From an uncultured Clostridia bacterium (GTDB lineage Bacteria; Bacillota; Clostridia; Christensenellales; UBA1242), in the NCBI GenBank assembly GCA_944380415.1, contig CALWHN010000008.1:1-38060 (forward strand): 38,060 bases of DNA, read 5' to 3'. Of this stretch, positions 16,684 to 25,932 are shown piece by piece; the stretch's first letter is position 1; the number at the start of each line of letters is the position of its first letter. The notes under the pieces were generated by a model that was not told where the DNA came from, did not search any database, and saw only the letters and a list, made by a program, of their open reading frames with translations. Position numbers and translations under genes: made by a program.

Positions 16684-17202
16684 ATGAAAAAGGTTAAAGA
16701 GTTTTTTAAAGATTTTAAAAAATTTATACTCCGCGGAAACATTCTAGATTTAGCAATTGCAATGGTTGTTGGCGCCGCTTTTACAAAAATTGTAACAAGC
16801 CTTGTTAACGATCTTATCATGCCACTTATCTGCGCAATTTTTGGAAGCGCAACAGTTGATGAATTATATTTTACTCTAAACGGAGCCCAAATTTTCTATG
16901 GAAGATTTTTGCAAGCAATAATTGACTTTTTGCTTGTTGCAATTGTTCTATTCATTGTCCTTCGAATTGTTATGGACGCAACAAATGCGCTTAAAAAAGG
17001 AATTTCAGAAAAACCAAACAAACAAGAAAAAGCAATCTTAAAAGAGCGTGGCGTCAACATGAAAAACAGAAAGGAAGTTATAGCCGCAACTGCTCAGCTA
17101 AGAGAAGAAAACAAAGTGCAGGAAGTTGTTAAACCAACCCAAGAAGAACTTTTAACCCAAATCCTTGAAGAGCTTAAAAAACAAAATAAAGATAAGGAAT
17201 AA
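16684..17202 (+). CDS. mscL: Large-conductance mechanosensitive channel
   Basis: 172 residues, about 30 longer than E. coli MscL. Homopentameric membrane valve that opens under turgor stress. Seen: N-terminal amphipathic helix, the pore helix LRGNILDLAIAMVVGAAFTK (residues 18-37) with its glycine-packed face, a short loop, and the second helix LQAIIDFLLVAIVLFIVLR. The C-terminal cytoplasmic helix (EELLTQILEELKKQ) is preceded by an extended charged linker of about 50 residues. Own promoter and SD; ends at a bidirectional terminator. Confidence 0.96.
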   Translation: MKKVKEFFKDFKKFILRGNILDLAIAMVVGAAFTKIVTSLVNDLIMPLICAIFGSATVDELYFTLNGAQIFYGRFLQAIIDFLLVAIVLFIVLRIVMDATNALKKGISEKPNKQEKAILKERGVNMKNRKEVIAATAQLREENKVQEVVKPTQEELLTQILEELKKQNKDKE

Positions 17203-17203
17203 T

Positions 17204-17236
17204 AAATAATCCTCAGACTATCTGAGGATTTATTTT
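17204..17236. terminator. Bidirectional terminator between mscL and the ferritin-like gene
   Basis: AATCCTCAGA-cta-TCTGAGGATT hairpin flanked by A-rich and T-rich tracts, so it serves both convergent genes. Confidence 0.88.
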
Positions 17237-18473
17237 ATTCTCTTCCAACAAACGTGTTGTCTTTCTTTCTGTTTTGAAGAACTTTAACAGGGTTTGGCTT
17301 GTCTTCATAGCGATAATCTTTTCCAAGCTTAGAAATTGCAGAAACAACAACTGCGTGGCTTGGAACAGCTTCAACGTTTTTGTTAACCTTCCCTTGAAAA
17401 GCAAAGAAATTTGCCGTCTTTGGAAGTTTGTTAACCTCAACATATTTTTCTTTTTCAGAGGTCAAATTGACAGTTCTTTCAAGAACTTCTCTTATATATT
17501 CTTTGTTCCCCCCAAATTGAATAAGCTTTGGAAATTCTGGCTTTGGAAGGACTGTTGTGTAATCTTTGTTTTCATATTTCATTAAACAATCTATTGCAAG
17601 TTTCAAGTGGGCAACTTCCATTTCAAAATGCTCTTTCCAAATTTGTTTGATGTTTTTATCGCTCTCATCGCAAAACATTGAATAGTACAAATACGCCTCA
17701 GTGTACTCATGCATTACCCAATTTTCAAGCCATGTGCAGTTTGGATCTTTTAAGCTCTCATATTGCGTGACATGTTGCTCTTCAATCATTCCAATTTCAG
17801 AGAACAATTTTCTTCCAATATCATTTTTATAGAAGGCAGCCATATTCATATAGAAATTCATTGTTTGTTGCTCTGCCGCCGTTATTATCGATGCAACCAA
17901 ATTTGAAAACAGATCGGCCGTTTTGCTGTTTAACGCTCGTTTAACATTGTCCATTGGACATCTATGCTCTGAAATTGTTGGCCTCCCTGGCGTAATTTCG
18001 GTGTATTTCCCAACAAGGTTTTCTGCATCAATTCCAAAATCCATTTTTAAAAGATTTCCGAATCTATAAAGATGGTCGAAATCTTCAAGCAAAGCAAAAT
18101 TCAACGCCTCCTTGTTGTTTTTGTTCTTTTCGTGCATAGCCAAAATTGCCGTCAGTTCAATTGCAAGCTGTTCATAGGAAATTGTTGTTTCCAAAACATT
18201 TTCATTTTTAGGTTTTAACGCTCCAATTCTCTTTTGCTGTTGTTGCTCCTGGGCGCGAACAAGTGCAATTTTTCTCTTTAAATCTTGGTTGTTACAGTTT
18301 CTTGCAAACTGGTGTAAAAACCATGTGGACTCAAACTCGGTTCCGTTCATTAAAATAACCCTAACCTTTGTAAAAGGCGAAGCCGTTTTCTTGTTGTAGG
18401 CTTTTGGATATAGCATTTCCCAATCCATAAAATAATCTGTAACCTTCTTTGTTTCAACAGAAAGTGGGTTCAT
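17235..18473 (-). CDS. Ferritin-like (four-helix, diiron-type) protein with two candidate metal-binding halves
   Basis: 412 residues from the ATG at 18473, preceded by AAGGAGGA; an in-frame extension upstream to 18590 lacks an SD. The second half has the carboxylate/His pattern of a ferritin-like diiron site: E201 (AAEQQ), EEQH (231-234), HEYTEA (255-260) and EMEVAH (284-289). The first half has a looser E106...H114 and EDFDH (130-134). A cysteine-bearing link (EHRCPMDN) and a C-terminal tail follow. This could be a rubrerythrin-like oxidase/peroxidase or an oxygen-stress protein without the rubredoxin domain; function not established. Divergent from a membrane-anchored PadR regulator, with palindromes between them. 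Confidence 0.7.
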   Translation of the reverse strand: MNPLSVETKKVTDYFMDWEMLYPKAYNKKTASPFTKVRVILMNGTEFESTWFLHQFARNCNNQDLKRKIALVRAQEQQQQKRIGALKPKNENVLETTISYEQLAIELTAILAMHEKNKNNKEALNFALLEDFDHLYRFGNLLKMDFGIDAENLVGKYTEITPGRPTISEHRCPMDNVKRALNSKTADLFSNLVASIITAAEQQTMNFYMNMAAFYKNDIGRKLFSEIGMIEEQHVTQYESLKDPNCTWLENWVMHEYTEAYLYYSMFCDESDKNIKQIWKEHFEMEVAHLKLAIDCLMKYENKDYTTVLPKPEFPKLIQFGGNKEYIREVLERTVNLTSEKEKYVEVNKLPKTANFFAFQGKVNKNVEAVPSHAVVVSAISKLGKDYRYEDKPNPVKVLQNRKKDNTFVGRE

Positions 18474-18539
18474 AAAATTCCTCCTTATTTTCGCTTTTTT
18501 GATTATTTCCATTTCATAAAAAGTTAAACAACAATAAAA

Positions 18540-18555
18540 ACACAATATATTGTGT
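18540..18555. promoter_or_regulatory. Perfect 16-bp palindrome in the ferritin-like/PadR intergenic region
   Basis: ACACAATATATTGTGT. A second imperfect inverted repeat, ATGCGCAATTTAATTTGCAT, lies at 18571-18590, and TGCATAG occurs twice nearby. Likely operator DNA, possibly for the adjacent PadR protein. Confidence 0.5.
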
Positions 18556-18654
18556 ATTATGTCTGCATAGATGCGCAATTTAATTTGCATAGCACATGTA
18601 AATTAATTGACTTTTATGGCGAATTTTGATATTTTTTATCTAGAGGTAATATTT

Positions 18655-20043
18655 ATGGAATTAAATGAACTACCAAGAGGCCAATTAAATCCAACAATTC
18701 TTTCAACGATGATAGACGGGGATAAATATGGCTATGAAATCATTGATGAAATCAAAGATAAAACTGGAATTGAAATTAAACAGCCAAGCTTGTATAGCAG
18801 CTTGAAAAGAATGGAAACTCAAAAGCTTGTTTCCTCATATTGGCGAGATAGCGCAATTGGAGGCAAGAGGCATTACTATTGTCTAACAGCTGAGGGAAGA
18901 AAATATTTGGAAGAGAACCCTGTTGACTACTCTCTTTTTGAAAAACAAAAAGAACAAAATTTAGAGGCAACGCCAAAAATTTTGGAAAGCAAAGTTGAAG
19001 AGCCAATTAAGCTCGCGGAACAAGAAAACATGTTCACAATGGCAAAAAAAGAAGTTCAACAAGAGAAAGTTGAAGAGAAAAAAGAAGAGCCTCAGGACGG
19101 CCAATACAATCTCTTTAAAGAAGTTGACATGGCCCGTGACGACGGAAGGTTTATAACGGAAACAATTGAGGACTATAACTTTCCTAAAGTTCAAAAGTTT
19201 GAACCTGCATCTCTAAACATTGAAGCGCGCGACACCAGCTATTTAAACGCAAAGATAAAAGAAAAGCCAAAAGCGGACGCAAAGCCCGTTCAAGAAAAAA
19301 TGTCCGACATGCTAATTGCAAACTTAAACTTGCCATATGACCATGAAAAGTCAATGGCAAAAATTCAACATAAAATTGACAAATTTGAGGCCGAAAGAAA
19401 GCAGAAGGAAGTTAAAAAAGTTCCCGAGCAGCCTCAAGTTAAACAAATAAAAAAAGAAGAATTTAACAGAGTTGAAAATACATATGAGAGAGAACCTTCT
19501 CAATCTAAAATTTTCAGCAGCTACAAAAGCCTTGAAGGCTATTACACGTCAAAGGGAATTGGCTTTAAACAATATGAAGCAAAGGATTCTGCATCCAATT
19601 TTTATGTTAACCCAATGTTAGTTAGACTCGTTAGAAGCTTTATTTTCTTTGTTTTCTCACTTGTTCTTTCAATTTCCTTCTATTTTGGGCTTGGCTCAGG
19701 TTCAATTGGAGAGATTATTTACATAATAGTTCCTGCCCTAGCGCTCGTTGCTTTTATCATCTACTTCGTCCTATATCGAAAAGAAAGATTTAGAGGAATT
19801 ATTCAAATAAAAAAGGAAGACACTTCCTCTCTTGTTCTTCCAATGGCCGCTGTTGCACTAATTTTAGTTATAATTGGTATAAATTTAATTTTGGGCTTTA
19901 GAGCTGGAAAAGCAATTGAATATTTCCCAATTTTAATCTATCCAATAATTCTCTCATTCCACTTTGGCGCAATTCCATACACAACAAAGGCAATTGCCGC
20001 ATCAATTAGGAAAATTAGAGAAAAATTTAAATATCGCTTTTAA
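18655..20043 (+). CDS. PadR-family regulator with four C-terminal transmembrane helices
   Basis: 462 residues; typical PadR proteins have 100-180. The start is the ATG at 18655 with AGAGGT SD. Residues 5-90 are a PadR winged helix: [19 protein letters not shown], then [19 protein letters not shown] and [16 protein letters not shown]. Residues 95-320 form a charged Lys/Glu-rich linker. Four hydrophobic helices follow at about 328-347, 352-374, 393-414 and 423-442, and the protein ends in basic residues. This predicts a DNA-binding domain tethered to the membrane and sensing a membrane or envelope signal. A candidate promoter (TTGACT at 18607, TATTTT) precedes it. Its 3' end overlaps the RNase HI gene by 17 bases tail to tail. 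Confidence 0.78.
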   Translation: MELNELPRGQLNPTILSTMIDGDKYGYEIIDEIKDKTGIEIKQPSLYSSLKRMETQKLVSSYWRDSAIGGKRHYYCLTAEGRKYLEENPVDYSLFEKQKEQNLEATPKILESKVEEPIKLAEQENMFTMAKKEVQQEKVEEKKEEPQDGQYNLFKEVDMARDDGRFITETIEDYNFPKVQKFEPASLNIEARDTSYLNAKIKEKPKADAKPVQEKMSDMLIANLNLPYDHEKSMAKIQHKIDKFEAERKQKEVKKVPEQPQVKQIKKEEFNRVENTYEREPSQSKIFSSYKSLEGYYTSKGIGFKQYEAKDSASNFYVNPMLVRLVRSFIFFVFSLVLSISFYFGLGSGSIGEIIYIIVPALALVAFIIYFVLYRKERFRGIIQIKKEDTSSLVLPMAAVALILVIIGINLILGFRAGKAIEYFPILIYPIILSFHFGAIPYTTKAIAASIRKIREKFKYRF

Positions 20044-20473
20044 GCTTTTTAATTTCAGAAACTGCAAGTTTGTCACACCTGTTGTTATATTCATTATCGG
20101 AATGCCCCTTAACTTTTATAAAAGTTGTGGGGTGTTTTTTTGTTAGCTCTAAAAGTTGCTCCCAAAGGTCTCTGTTCGCAACAGGATCCTTTCCCGCAGT
20201 TTTCCAGTTATTAAGCGCCCAAGAAAAAAGCCAGCCATTGTTAATTGAGTTGACAACATACGCAGAGTCGCTGTAAAGCTTAACGCTGCACTTTTCTTTA
20301 AGCGCCGTAAGACCCATTATAACAGCTTTAAGTTCCATTCTGTTGTTTGTTGTTTCAAGCTCAGAGCCGCTAATTTCCTTCTCTTTCCCTCTGTAAATTA
20401 AAATTGCAGCCCAGCCTCCAACGCCGGGATTTCCGCTGCACGCGCCATCTGTGTAAATTTCAATCTCTTTCAT
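20027..20473 (-). CDS. rnhA: Ribonuclease HI
   Basis: 148 residues. Cuts RNA in RNA-DNA hybrids such as R-loops and primer remnants. Catalytic residues are visible: D9 ([11 protein letters not shown]), E47 (NNRMEL), D69 (LYSDSAYV), H124 (KGHSD) and D134 (NRCDKLA). The basic handle region is present ([20 protein letters not shown]). The SD is weak (GAAAG). It follows the RNase Y terminator on the same strand, so it should have its own promoter in the AT-rich 60 bases upstream. Confidence 0.96.
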   Translation of the reverse strand: MKEIEIYTDGACSGNPGVGGWAAILIYRGKEKEISGSELETTNNRMELKAVIMGLTALKEKCSVKLYSDSAYVVNSINNGWLFSWALNNWKTAGKDPVANRDLWEQLLELTKKHPTTFIKVKGHSDNEYNNRCDKLAVSEIKKLKSDI

Positions 20474-20523
20474 ATGCTTTCATTTTAACATAATTTAAAC
20501 AAAAATAAAACTTAATAACAATG

Positions 20524-20552
20524 CAAATAAAAAGCAGCGCTTTTGCGCTGCC
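20524..20552 (-). terminator. Intrinsic terminator of rny
   Basis: Minus strand GCAGCGC-aaaa-GCGCTGC followed by TTTTTATTT. Strong GC stem with a tetraloop. Confidence 0.9.
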
Positions 20553-20559
20553 TTAACTA

Positions 20560-22143
20560 TTATTTTGCAATTTCAGTAAACCTGCTTTCTCTAATGACAT
20601 TAACCTTAATTTGGCCAGGATATTCCATTTCATCTTCAATTTTCTTTGCAATGTCCTTTGCCATGAAAACTGCAAGTTCGTCCGAAATTTCTTCTGGTTT
20701 AACAATTATTCTAACCTCTCGTCCCGCTTGAACAGCATATGATTTATCAACGCCTTTAAATGAGTTTGCAATCTCTTCAAGCTTCTCCAAACGCTTAACA
20801 TATGCCTCAATTGTTTCGCGCCTTGCTCCCGGCCTGCTGCTTGAAATTGCATCTGCAACTTGAACTAGGACAGCTTCAACACTTTCAAACTCAACATTAA
20901 AGTGGTGAGCTTCAATGCAGTGAACAACCGCTGGGCTTTCCTTATATTTCTTTGCAAGTTCAACACCAATTTGAACGTGAGTTCCTTCCATCTCGTGATC
21001 CAAGGCCTTTCCAATGTCATGAAGGAGACCTCCTCGCCTTGCAACTTTCTCATCTGCCCCAAGCTCTGCCGCCAAAAGCCCGGCAATGTAAGAGGTTTCC
21101 AAGCTATGTTTCAAACAATTTTGGCCGTAACTTGTTCTATATTTCAACCTTCCCAAAATTTTAATAAGCTCTGGATGAAGATTGAAAATTCCAGCTTCGT
21201 TTGCTGCGTTTTCACCGGCTTCCTTAATTTTTTGGTCAATGTCCTTTTGAGCCTTTGAAACAAGCTCTTCAATTCTTGTTGGGTGGATTCTTCCATCCAT
21301 GATGAGTTTTTCAAGCGCTACGCGCGCAACTTCTCTTCTGATTGGGTCGAAACATGAGAGAGTTATTGTTTCTGGCGTGTCGTCAACAATTAGGTCAACG
21401 CCAGTTGCTGCCTCAAGGGCACGTATATTTCTTCCCTCGCGGCCAATAATTCTTCCCTTAAGCTCGTCGTTTGGAAGTGCAACAGATGTAACTGTTAGCT
21501 CGCTTGTCATGTCTGTTGCGCACTTTTGAATTACAGAAGCAATTATCTCCTGCGCCTTCTTTTGGCCGTCATTTCTTGCAGATTCTTCAATCTCTTTAAC
21601 CGTCTTTGCTGCGTCAATCCTTGCATCTTCAACCATGGAATCCATCAAGGATTTCTTCGCCTCTTCTTTGGTCATTCTTGCAACTTTTTCAAGCTCATCT
21701 CTCATTGAAGAAAGAATTTTGTTTTCCTCTTCTTTGATAGATTCGATTTCAACTTCTTTTGCCGAAAGCCTTTCCTTTGCCTGCTCAAGTTGCTCTTGCC
21801 TTTTGTCCAAGGAAAGTTCTTTTTTCTCAATGAACTCCTCGCGCTGAGAAAGCCTGTCCTCCGAGCGCTGAATTTCATTTCTTCTGTCTTTAACCTCTTT
21901 GTCGAAGTCAAAACGAAGTTTATGAACCTCTTCTTTAGCTTCTAAAATTGCCTCTTTCTTTGCGGTTTTAGCCTCCGCATACGCTTCTTCAATTATCTTA
22001 GCAGCCTTAGTTTTAGTCTTTCCAATCTTCTTGGAAAGAAGGAAATATGCGGCAAAAATTCCGCCAACAATTCCAACAATTCCACAGCCTAAACCAATAA
22101 AAGCTGCCGCAAGTGAAGAAACGCCCAATAGTGATATTGTCAT
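20560..22143 (-). CDS. rny: Ribonuclease Y
   Basis: 527 residues, normal length. Membrane-anchored endoribonuclease that starts mRNA decay and riboswitch turnover in Firmicutes. Seen: N-terminal transmembrane segment (residues 5-38), a long coiled coil rich in Lys/Glu (about 40-195), the KH domain with ELKGRIIGREGRNIRALE, and the HD domain with HSLETSYIAGLL, GGLLHDIGKALDHE and IEAHH. SD GGAGAAG. Monocistronic, ended by a terminator. Confidence 0.97.
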   Translation of the reverse strand: MTISLLGVSSLAAAFIGLGCGIVGIVGGIFAAYFLLSKKIGKTKTKAAKIIEEAYAEAKTAKKEAILEAKEEVHKLRFDFDKEVKDRRNEIQRSEDRLSQREEFIEKKELSLDKRQEQLEQAKERLSAKEVEIESIKEEENKILSSMRDELEKVARMTKEEAKKSLMDSMVEDARIDAAKTVKEIEESARNDGQKKAQEIIASVIQKCATDMTSELTVTSVALPNDELKGRIIGREGRNIRALEAATGVDLIVDDTPETITLSCFDPIRREVARVALEKLIMDGRIHPTRIEELVSKAQKDIDQKIKEAGENAANEAGIFNLHPELIKILGRLKYRTSYGQNCLKHSLETSYIAGLLAAELGADEKVARRGGLLHDIGKALDHEMEGTHVQIGVELAKKYKESPAVVHCIEAHHFNVEFESVEAVLVQVADAISSSRPGARRETIEAYVKRLEKLEEIANSFKGVDKSYAVQAGREVRIIVKPEEISDELAVFMAKDIAKKIEDEMEYPGQIKVNVIRESRFTEIAK

Positions 22144-22283
22144 ATTTCTTCTCCAAAATTTTAAAGTTAAATTTAATTAAAAACTTGCCAAAATTAACCT
22201 TTTTAAGGAATATAATTTTTGTATATATTTTAAAACTAAAATTTAGTTTCTAATTAAACTTACATAGTAATTGTAACCTATTT

Positions 22284-22319
22284 ATAAAAAAAATCAAACA
22301 AAATTTTATTGTTGTTTGA
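22284..22319 (-). terminator. Terminator after the small unknown gene
   Basis: Minus strand TCAAACAA...TTGTTTGA hairpin with an eight-base loop, followed by eight T. It closes the dnaD-to-22335 gene run. Confidence 0.75.
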
Positions 22320-22334
22320 CTTTTTTTGTAAATA

Positions 22335-22733
22335 CTATTGATTTTTCCCAAAAATTTTAATTTCTTTTGCGCTAGTTTGCGAGTTTGCCGCCGCCTGAGA
22401 AAGCGCTTGGCCAGAGAGCTTATTTTGCCTTTCTTTCGCAGAAACAATGTCGTTTACTGCGCCATAGAATTCTTTAACTTCCTCAAAAATTTTTTTCTTT
22501 GAAAGAAGCTCCATTGGCTCTGAAAGGCTTTTTACAAAACTGTTTGTAAAAAGTTCTTTGTTTGCAACCGAAAGGCTTTCAACAAAAGCTTCCATAGACA
22601 TTGCAATTTGATGGGCTTTTTCGTCTTTAAAATATCTTATTAAATGTGGGTTTCCTCCAGCATCCTTTTCAACCAAAACTTTTTTAGCTTCATCTGAAAG
22701 CTTATATTCTTTTCCTTTGAAATTAACAACCAT
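22335..22733 (-). CDS. Small cytosolic protein of unknown function
   Basis: 132 residues from the ATG at 22733, preceded by AAGAGGTT; an in-frame ATG at 22760 has no SD. Soluble, highly charged and alpha-helical in character. No signal peptide, membrane segment or cysteine. I recognise no family. It starts MVVNFKGKEYKLSDEAKKVL, has an SAKERQNKLSGQALSQAAAN stretch near the C-terminus, and ends KIFGKNQ. It lies 52 bases after glmM and before a terminator, so it is probably last in the primosome-trxB-glmM run. YlbF/YmcA-like helical proteins are one possibility, but I see no defining motif. Confidence 0.72.
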   Translation of the reverse strand: MVVNFKGKEYKLSDEAKKVLVEKDAGGNPHLIRYFKDEKAHQIAMSMEAFVESLSVANKELFTNSFVKSLSEPMELLSKKKIFEEVKEFYGAVNDIVSAKERQNKLSGQALSQAAANSQTSAKEIKIFGKNQ

Positions 22734-22785
22734 ATTTAACCTCTTAGAGTATTCTATCAAAGGTTATCTCTTTTGTCAACCCCAA

Positions 22786-24084
22786 TCATGCAAGTTTCAA
22801 TATGTTCTCTTCTATTTCTCTTCCAATTTCCTCAACAAGGTTGCTGTCCTCTCCCTCAACCAAAATTCGAATGACCTCCTCTGTTCCGCTTGCTCTAACC
22901 AAAATTCTTCCCTTCTCTGCAAGCAAACTTTCGCAAAGTTCAATTTTTTCTCTGATAAACGAATTTCTAATTATGTCCTCTTTGTTCTTAACTTTAACTG
23001 CTTTTTCAAACTGAGAATATTTGACATATGGAACATCCAGTTTTGGATGTTTTTCCATAATCGAAAGAATTTGAGCTGCAACCAAAATTCCATCGCTGCA
23101 TGGCCCTTTTTCAAGCAAAAGAAAGTGGCCATTGTTCTCGCCTCCAAGTTTGCTTGGAGTTTGCAAAAGCCCGTTAATAACCGCGCTTTCTCCAATGTCA
23201 ACAACAACACACTTTATTCCCTCGCTTTCAAGCTGGTTTGAAAGCGCCATGTTGCTCATCTTTGTTGTAACAACGGAAGAGAAGTTGTTATACTTTGTTA
23301 GATGATAAATTATGTCCTCTCCCGAAACAACTTTGCCGCCGCCCAAAACAATTCTAACCCTGTCCGCATCTCCGTCAAACGAAAAACCAACGTCAAATTT
23401 TTTGGTTTTCATTTTTTCAATTATATTTTCCATTGACGTTGCGCCGCAATGGTCGTTTATATTGAGGCCGTTTGGCGAAGAGGAAATGAACGTGCAGTTA
23501 TAACCTTTAAAGATCTTCTTAACGACGCTGCTTGAAGACCCGTTTGCACAGTCAAACAAAATTTTAAACTTCTTTTTAAAGTTTAGTTCGGATTTAACCA
23601 TGTTTATGTAAGCATTCAAGCTTGCTCTGCTAAAGTGAACTCTTCCCAGTTTGTCAAAGGGAAAGAGCGCATAGTCTGATGAGTTGGAAATTAGATGTTC
23701 AATGTGGCTCTCTTGCTCATCCGAAATTCTAAACCCATTTCCATTGAAAAACTTAAACCCGTTGTCCGAAGCTGGATTGTGGGAAGCAGTTATCATAATT
23801 GCTGCGTTAACTTTATAGTATGAAATAGAAAAAGGAACAACCGCGGTTGGAACAACGCCAATTTTTATAACATCTGTTCCCATTGAGGTTATTCCCGAAA
23901 TTAAACTAGCTTCCAAAACATCGCAAGAAAGTCGCGTGTCCTTTCCAACTATAACTGAATTTTGCTCTCCTTCGCGTCTAAAAATTGTTGCAACTGCTTT
24001 TCCAATTTCAAAGGCAAGTTCTGGGGTTATTTTGTCCCCCCACTTACCTCTAATTCCATCTGTTCCAAAGAGCTTTTTAAACAA
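22786..24084 (-). CDS. glmM: Phosphoglucosamine mutase
   Basis: 432 residues. Converts glucosamine-6-P to glucosamine-1-P on the way to UDP-GlcNAc and peptidoglycan. Seen: FGTDGIRGKWG at the N-terminus, the phosphoserine loop MITASHNPASDNGFK (S101), the metal-binding loop FDGDADRVRI and the phosphate-binding RASGTEEVIRILVEG at the C-terminus. The start is TTG at 24084, two bases after the trxB stop, with a GGGAG SD inside the trxB end, so it is translationally coupled. Slightly shorter than the 445-450 typical of the family. Confidence 0.95.
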   Translation of the reverse strand: MFKKLFGTDGIRGKWGDKITPELAFEIGKAVATIFRREGEQNSVIVGKDTRLSCDVLEASLISGITSMGTDVIKIGVVPTAVVPFSISYYKVNAAIMITASHNPASDNGFKFFNGNGFRISDEQESHIEHLISNSSDYALFPFDKLGRVHFSRASLNAYINMVKSELNFKKKFKILFDCANGSSSSVVKKIFKGYNCTFISSSPNGLNINDHCGATSMENIIEKMKTKKFDVGFSFDGDADRVRIVLGGGKVVSGEDIIYHLTKYNNFSSVVTTKMSNMALSNQLESEGIKCVVVDIGESAVINGLLQTPSKLGGENNGHFLLLEKGPCSDGILVAAQILSIMEKHPKLDVPYVKYSQFEKAVKVKNKEDIIRNSFIREKIELCESLLAEKGRILVRASGTEEVIRILVEGEDSNLVEEIGREIEENILKLA

Positions 24085-24086
24085 AT

Positions 24087-25019
24087 TTAACTCCCAAAAT
24101 TTTTCAGTATATACTCATTGGTGTTTATTGATGCAATAGCTCCGTCGCTACATGCCGTAACAATTTGTCTAAGTTGCTTCTGGCGAACATCTCCCGCTGC
24201 ATAAACGCCAGGAATGTTCGTTTCCATCTTTTCGTTTGTTATTATATATCCATTTTTATCAAGCTCAACGCCGTCCAAAAGCTCCGTGTCTGGCTTTCTT
24301 CCAATTGCTATGAAAAGTGCGTCAACTTTTAATGTTTTTGTTTCTTTAGAGGCGCAATTTTCAACAGTTATTGTTTCAATCTTGTCTTGTCCGTCAATCT
24401 TTATTACATGAGAGTTTAAAAGAACTTCAATTGGGCTAGATTGCTTGTTAAGCTCTGCTTTCAACTGATTGACCAAAATTTGGTCTCCTTTAAACTGATC
24501 TCTTCTGTGGATTAAATAAACTTTCTTCGCAAGCCCTGCAAGATAGAGCGAATCTTCAAGCGATGTGTTCCCGCCGCCAACAATTGCAACAGTTCCGTCT
24601 TTGTAAAGAGCGCCGTCGCAAGTTGCACAATAACTAACCCCTCTTCCAACAAATTTCTTCTCATTTTCAAGGTTTAGTTGTTTTGCAGAGGCTCCTAAAC
24701 ATAATATGATTGTCTTCCCTTCGAATGTTCCTTCATGGGTTCTAACGCTTTTAACTTTGTCCTTTAAGTTAAACTCTAAAACATCGCTAAAAACAAACTC
24801 AGCTCCAAGCGAAGAGGCGTGGTCGAACATGTTTGTTGCAAGCGTTACTCCATCAATTTTCTTGATTCCAGGATAGTTTTCAACTGTGCTGGTTAGCGCA
24901 ACTTGGCCGCCTGGGACCATTCTTTCAACAACCAAAACGCTTTTCCCTGCGCGCCTTGAATAAATTGCCGCAGTTAAAGCCGCTGGGCCACCGCCAATAA
25001 TTAAAACATCATACAACAT
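24087..25019 (-). CDS. trxB: Thioredoxin reductase
   Basis: 310 residues. FAD enzyme passing electrons from NADPH to thioredoxin. Seen: FAD-binding GGGPAALTAAIYSRRAGKSV (9-28), the redox pair CATC (C131, C134) in YCATCDGALYKDG, the NADPH-binding GGGNTSLEDSLYLA with HRRDQFKG, and the FAD-closing AAGDVRQKQLRQIVTACSDG. SD GGAGGG. It sits two bases from dnaI upstream and from glmM downstream, so it is part of one operon. The neighbours do not share its pathway. Confidence 0.95.
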   Translation of the reverse strand: MLYDVLIIGGGPAALTAAIYSRRAGKSVLVVERMVPGGQVALTSTVENYPGIKKIDGVTLATNMFDHASSLGAEFVFSDVLEFNLKDKVKSVRTHEGTFEGKTIILCLGASAKQLNLENEKKFVGRGVSYCATCDGALYKDGTVAIVGGGNTSLEDSLYLAGLAKKVYLIHRRDQFKGDQILVNQLKAELNKQSSPIEVLLNSHVIKIDGQDKIETITVENCASKETKTLKVDALFIAIGRKPDTELLDGVELDKNGYIITNEKMETNIPGVYAAGDVRQKQLRQIVTACSDGAIASINTNEYILKNFGS

Positions 25020-25021
25020 AG

Positions 25022-25921
25022 TTAACCCTCCTGTTTTTTTAGTCTCAAATCTTCGCCTTCAAGTTTAATTGCAAGGCCATCGCGTTTGTTAAAAATTCTT
25101 GAAAAAATTCTTTCTCCATATCTGTCCAAAATTTCCTCTGGCCCAAGGTTTGAGTTTATTAGCGTTGACCTTCCTCTTGCCGCCCTTTCATTTAAAGTTA
25201 AGTATAAATAGTTGAGCGTTACATTGTTTAAAATGGGCTCAGTTCCAAGGTCGTCAACAACTAACAGGTCGCAATTTAAAACATCTTCCAAGGCAGATTC
25301 ATCTTTGATATATGAGAGAAATTGTTGGTTCAATGAAAAAGCAGTTGTGTACAGTACAAAAAATTCCCTTTCCAAAAGCTTTTTAATCACACATCTTGAA
25401 AGAAAAGTCTTCCCAGTTCCCGTCTGGCCAGAGATGAAAATTGACTTTTGTTTCACATCTGGAAATTTTTCGGACCACTGTTGCAACTTGTCGAGCGCAA
25501 GCGAAAAAGTTTTTGTTGTTCTTTTTGCCTCTTTAAAATCCTCAAGTTTTTGCCCTAGATTGCATTTTTTAAGGAGCAGAAGCGATTTAATTTTTTTTGC
25601 GCACTTGCAAGCGTCCTTCCCCGTGTCCAAACACTTTTTACAGGTGAAGTTTGGAACCAAATCTTTCTCGCTGAGGCCAATTTCCTTTAGAATTTTTTCT
25701 CTTTCTTTTTTTATTTCCTTCAGTTTATCATTTAATGAAGAAACATCTTTGTTGTCCGCAATTAAATTTGCAATTTCAAAGCAAAGTTCGCCCTGCCTTT
25801 CTTCAAGCTGCCTAAACCTTTCGTCCTTTCTTGCAATTGCCAAATTTTGCTCGGCCACCTTAACAGCCTTTTCGTGGCGAGCTTTTAAAATTTCTTTAAC
25901 TTCACTGTCCAATTTTTTCAT
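25022..25921 (-). CDS. dnaI: DnaI/DnaC-type replicative helicase loader
   Basis: 299 residues. AAA+ ATPase that loads the replicative helicase at origins. Seen: coiled-coil N-terminus (1-85), a Cys cluster CKKC...CKC (C94, C97, C105, C107) that likely binds zinc as in B. subtilis DnaI, Walker A GQTGTGKT (165-172), Walker B LLVVDDLGTE (219-228) and an arginine-rich sensor region (RYGERIFSRIF). It is cotranscribed after the DnaD-domain gene, as in other Firmicutes where these proteins act in sequence. An IstB-type transposon helper is ruled out by the zinc cluster and context. Confidence 0.9.
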   Translation of the reverse strand: MKKLDSEVKEILKARHEKAVKVAEQNLAIARKDERFRQLEERQGELCFEIANLIADNKDVSSLNDKLKEIKKEREKILKEIGLSEKDLVPNFTCKKCLDTGKDACKCAKKIKSLLLLKKCNLGQKLEDFKEAKRTTKTFSLALDKLQQWSEKFPDVKQKSIFISGQTGTGKTFLSRCVIKKLLEREFFVLYTTAFSLNQQFLSYIKDESALEDVLNCDLLVVDDLGTEPILNNVTLNYLYLTLNERAARGRSTLINSNLGPEEILDRYGERIFSRIFNKRDGLAIKLEGEDLRLKKQEG

Positions 25922-25932
25922 GTTCTCGCCCC

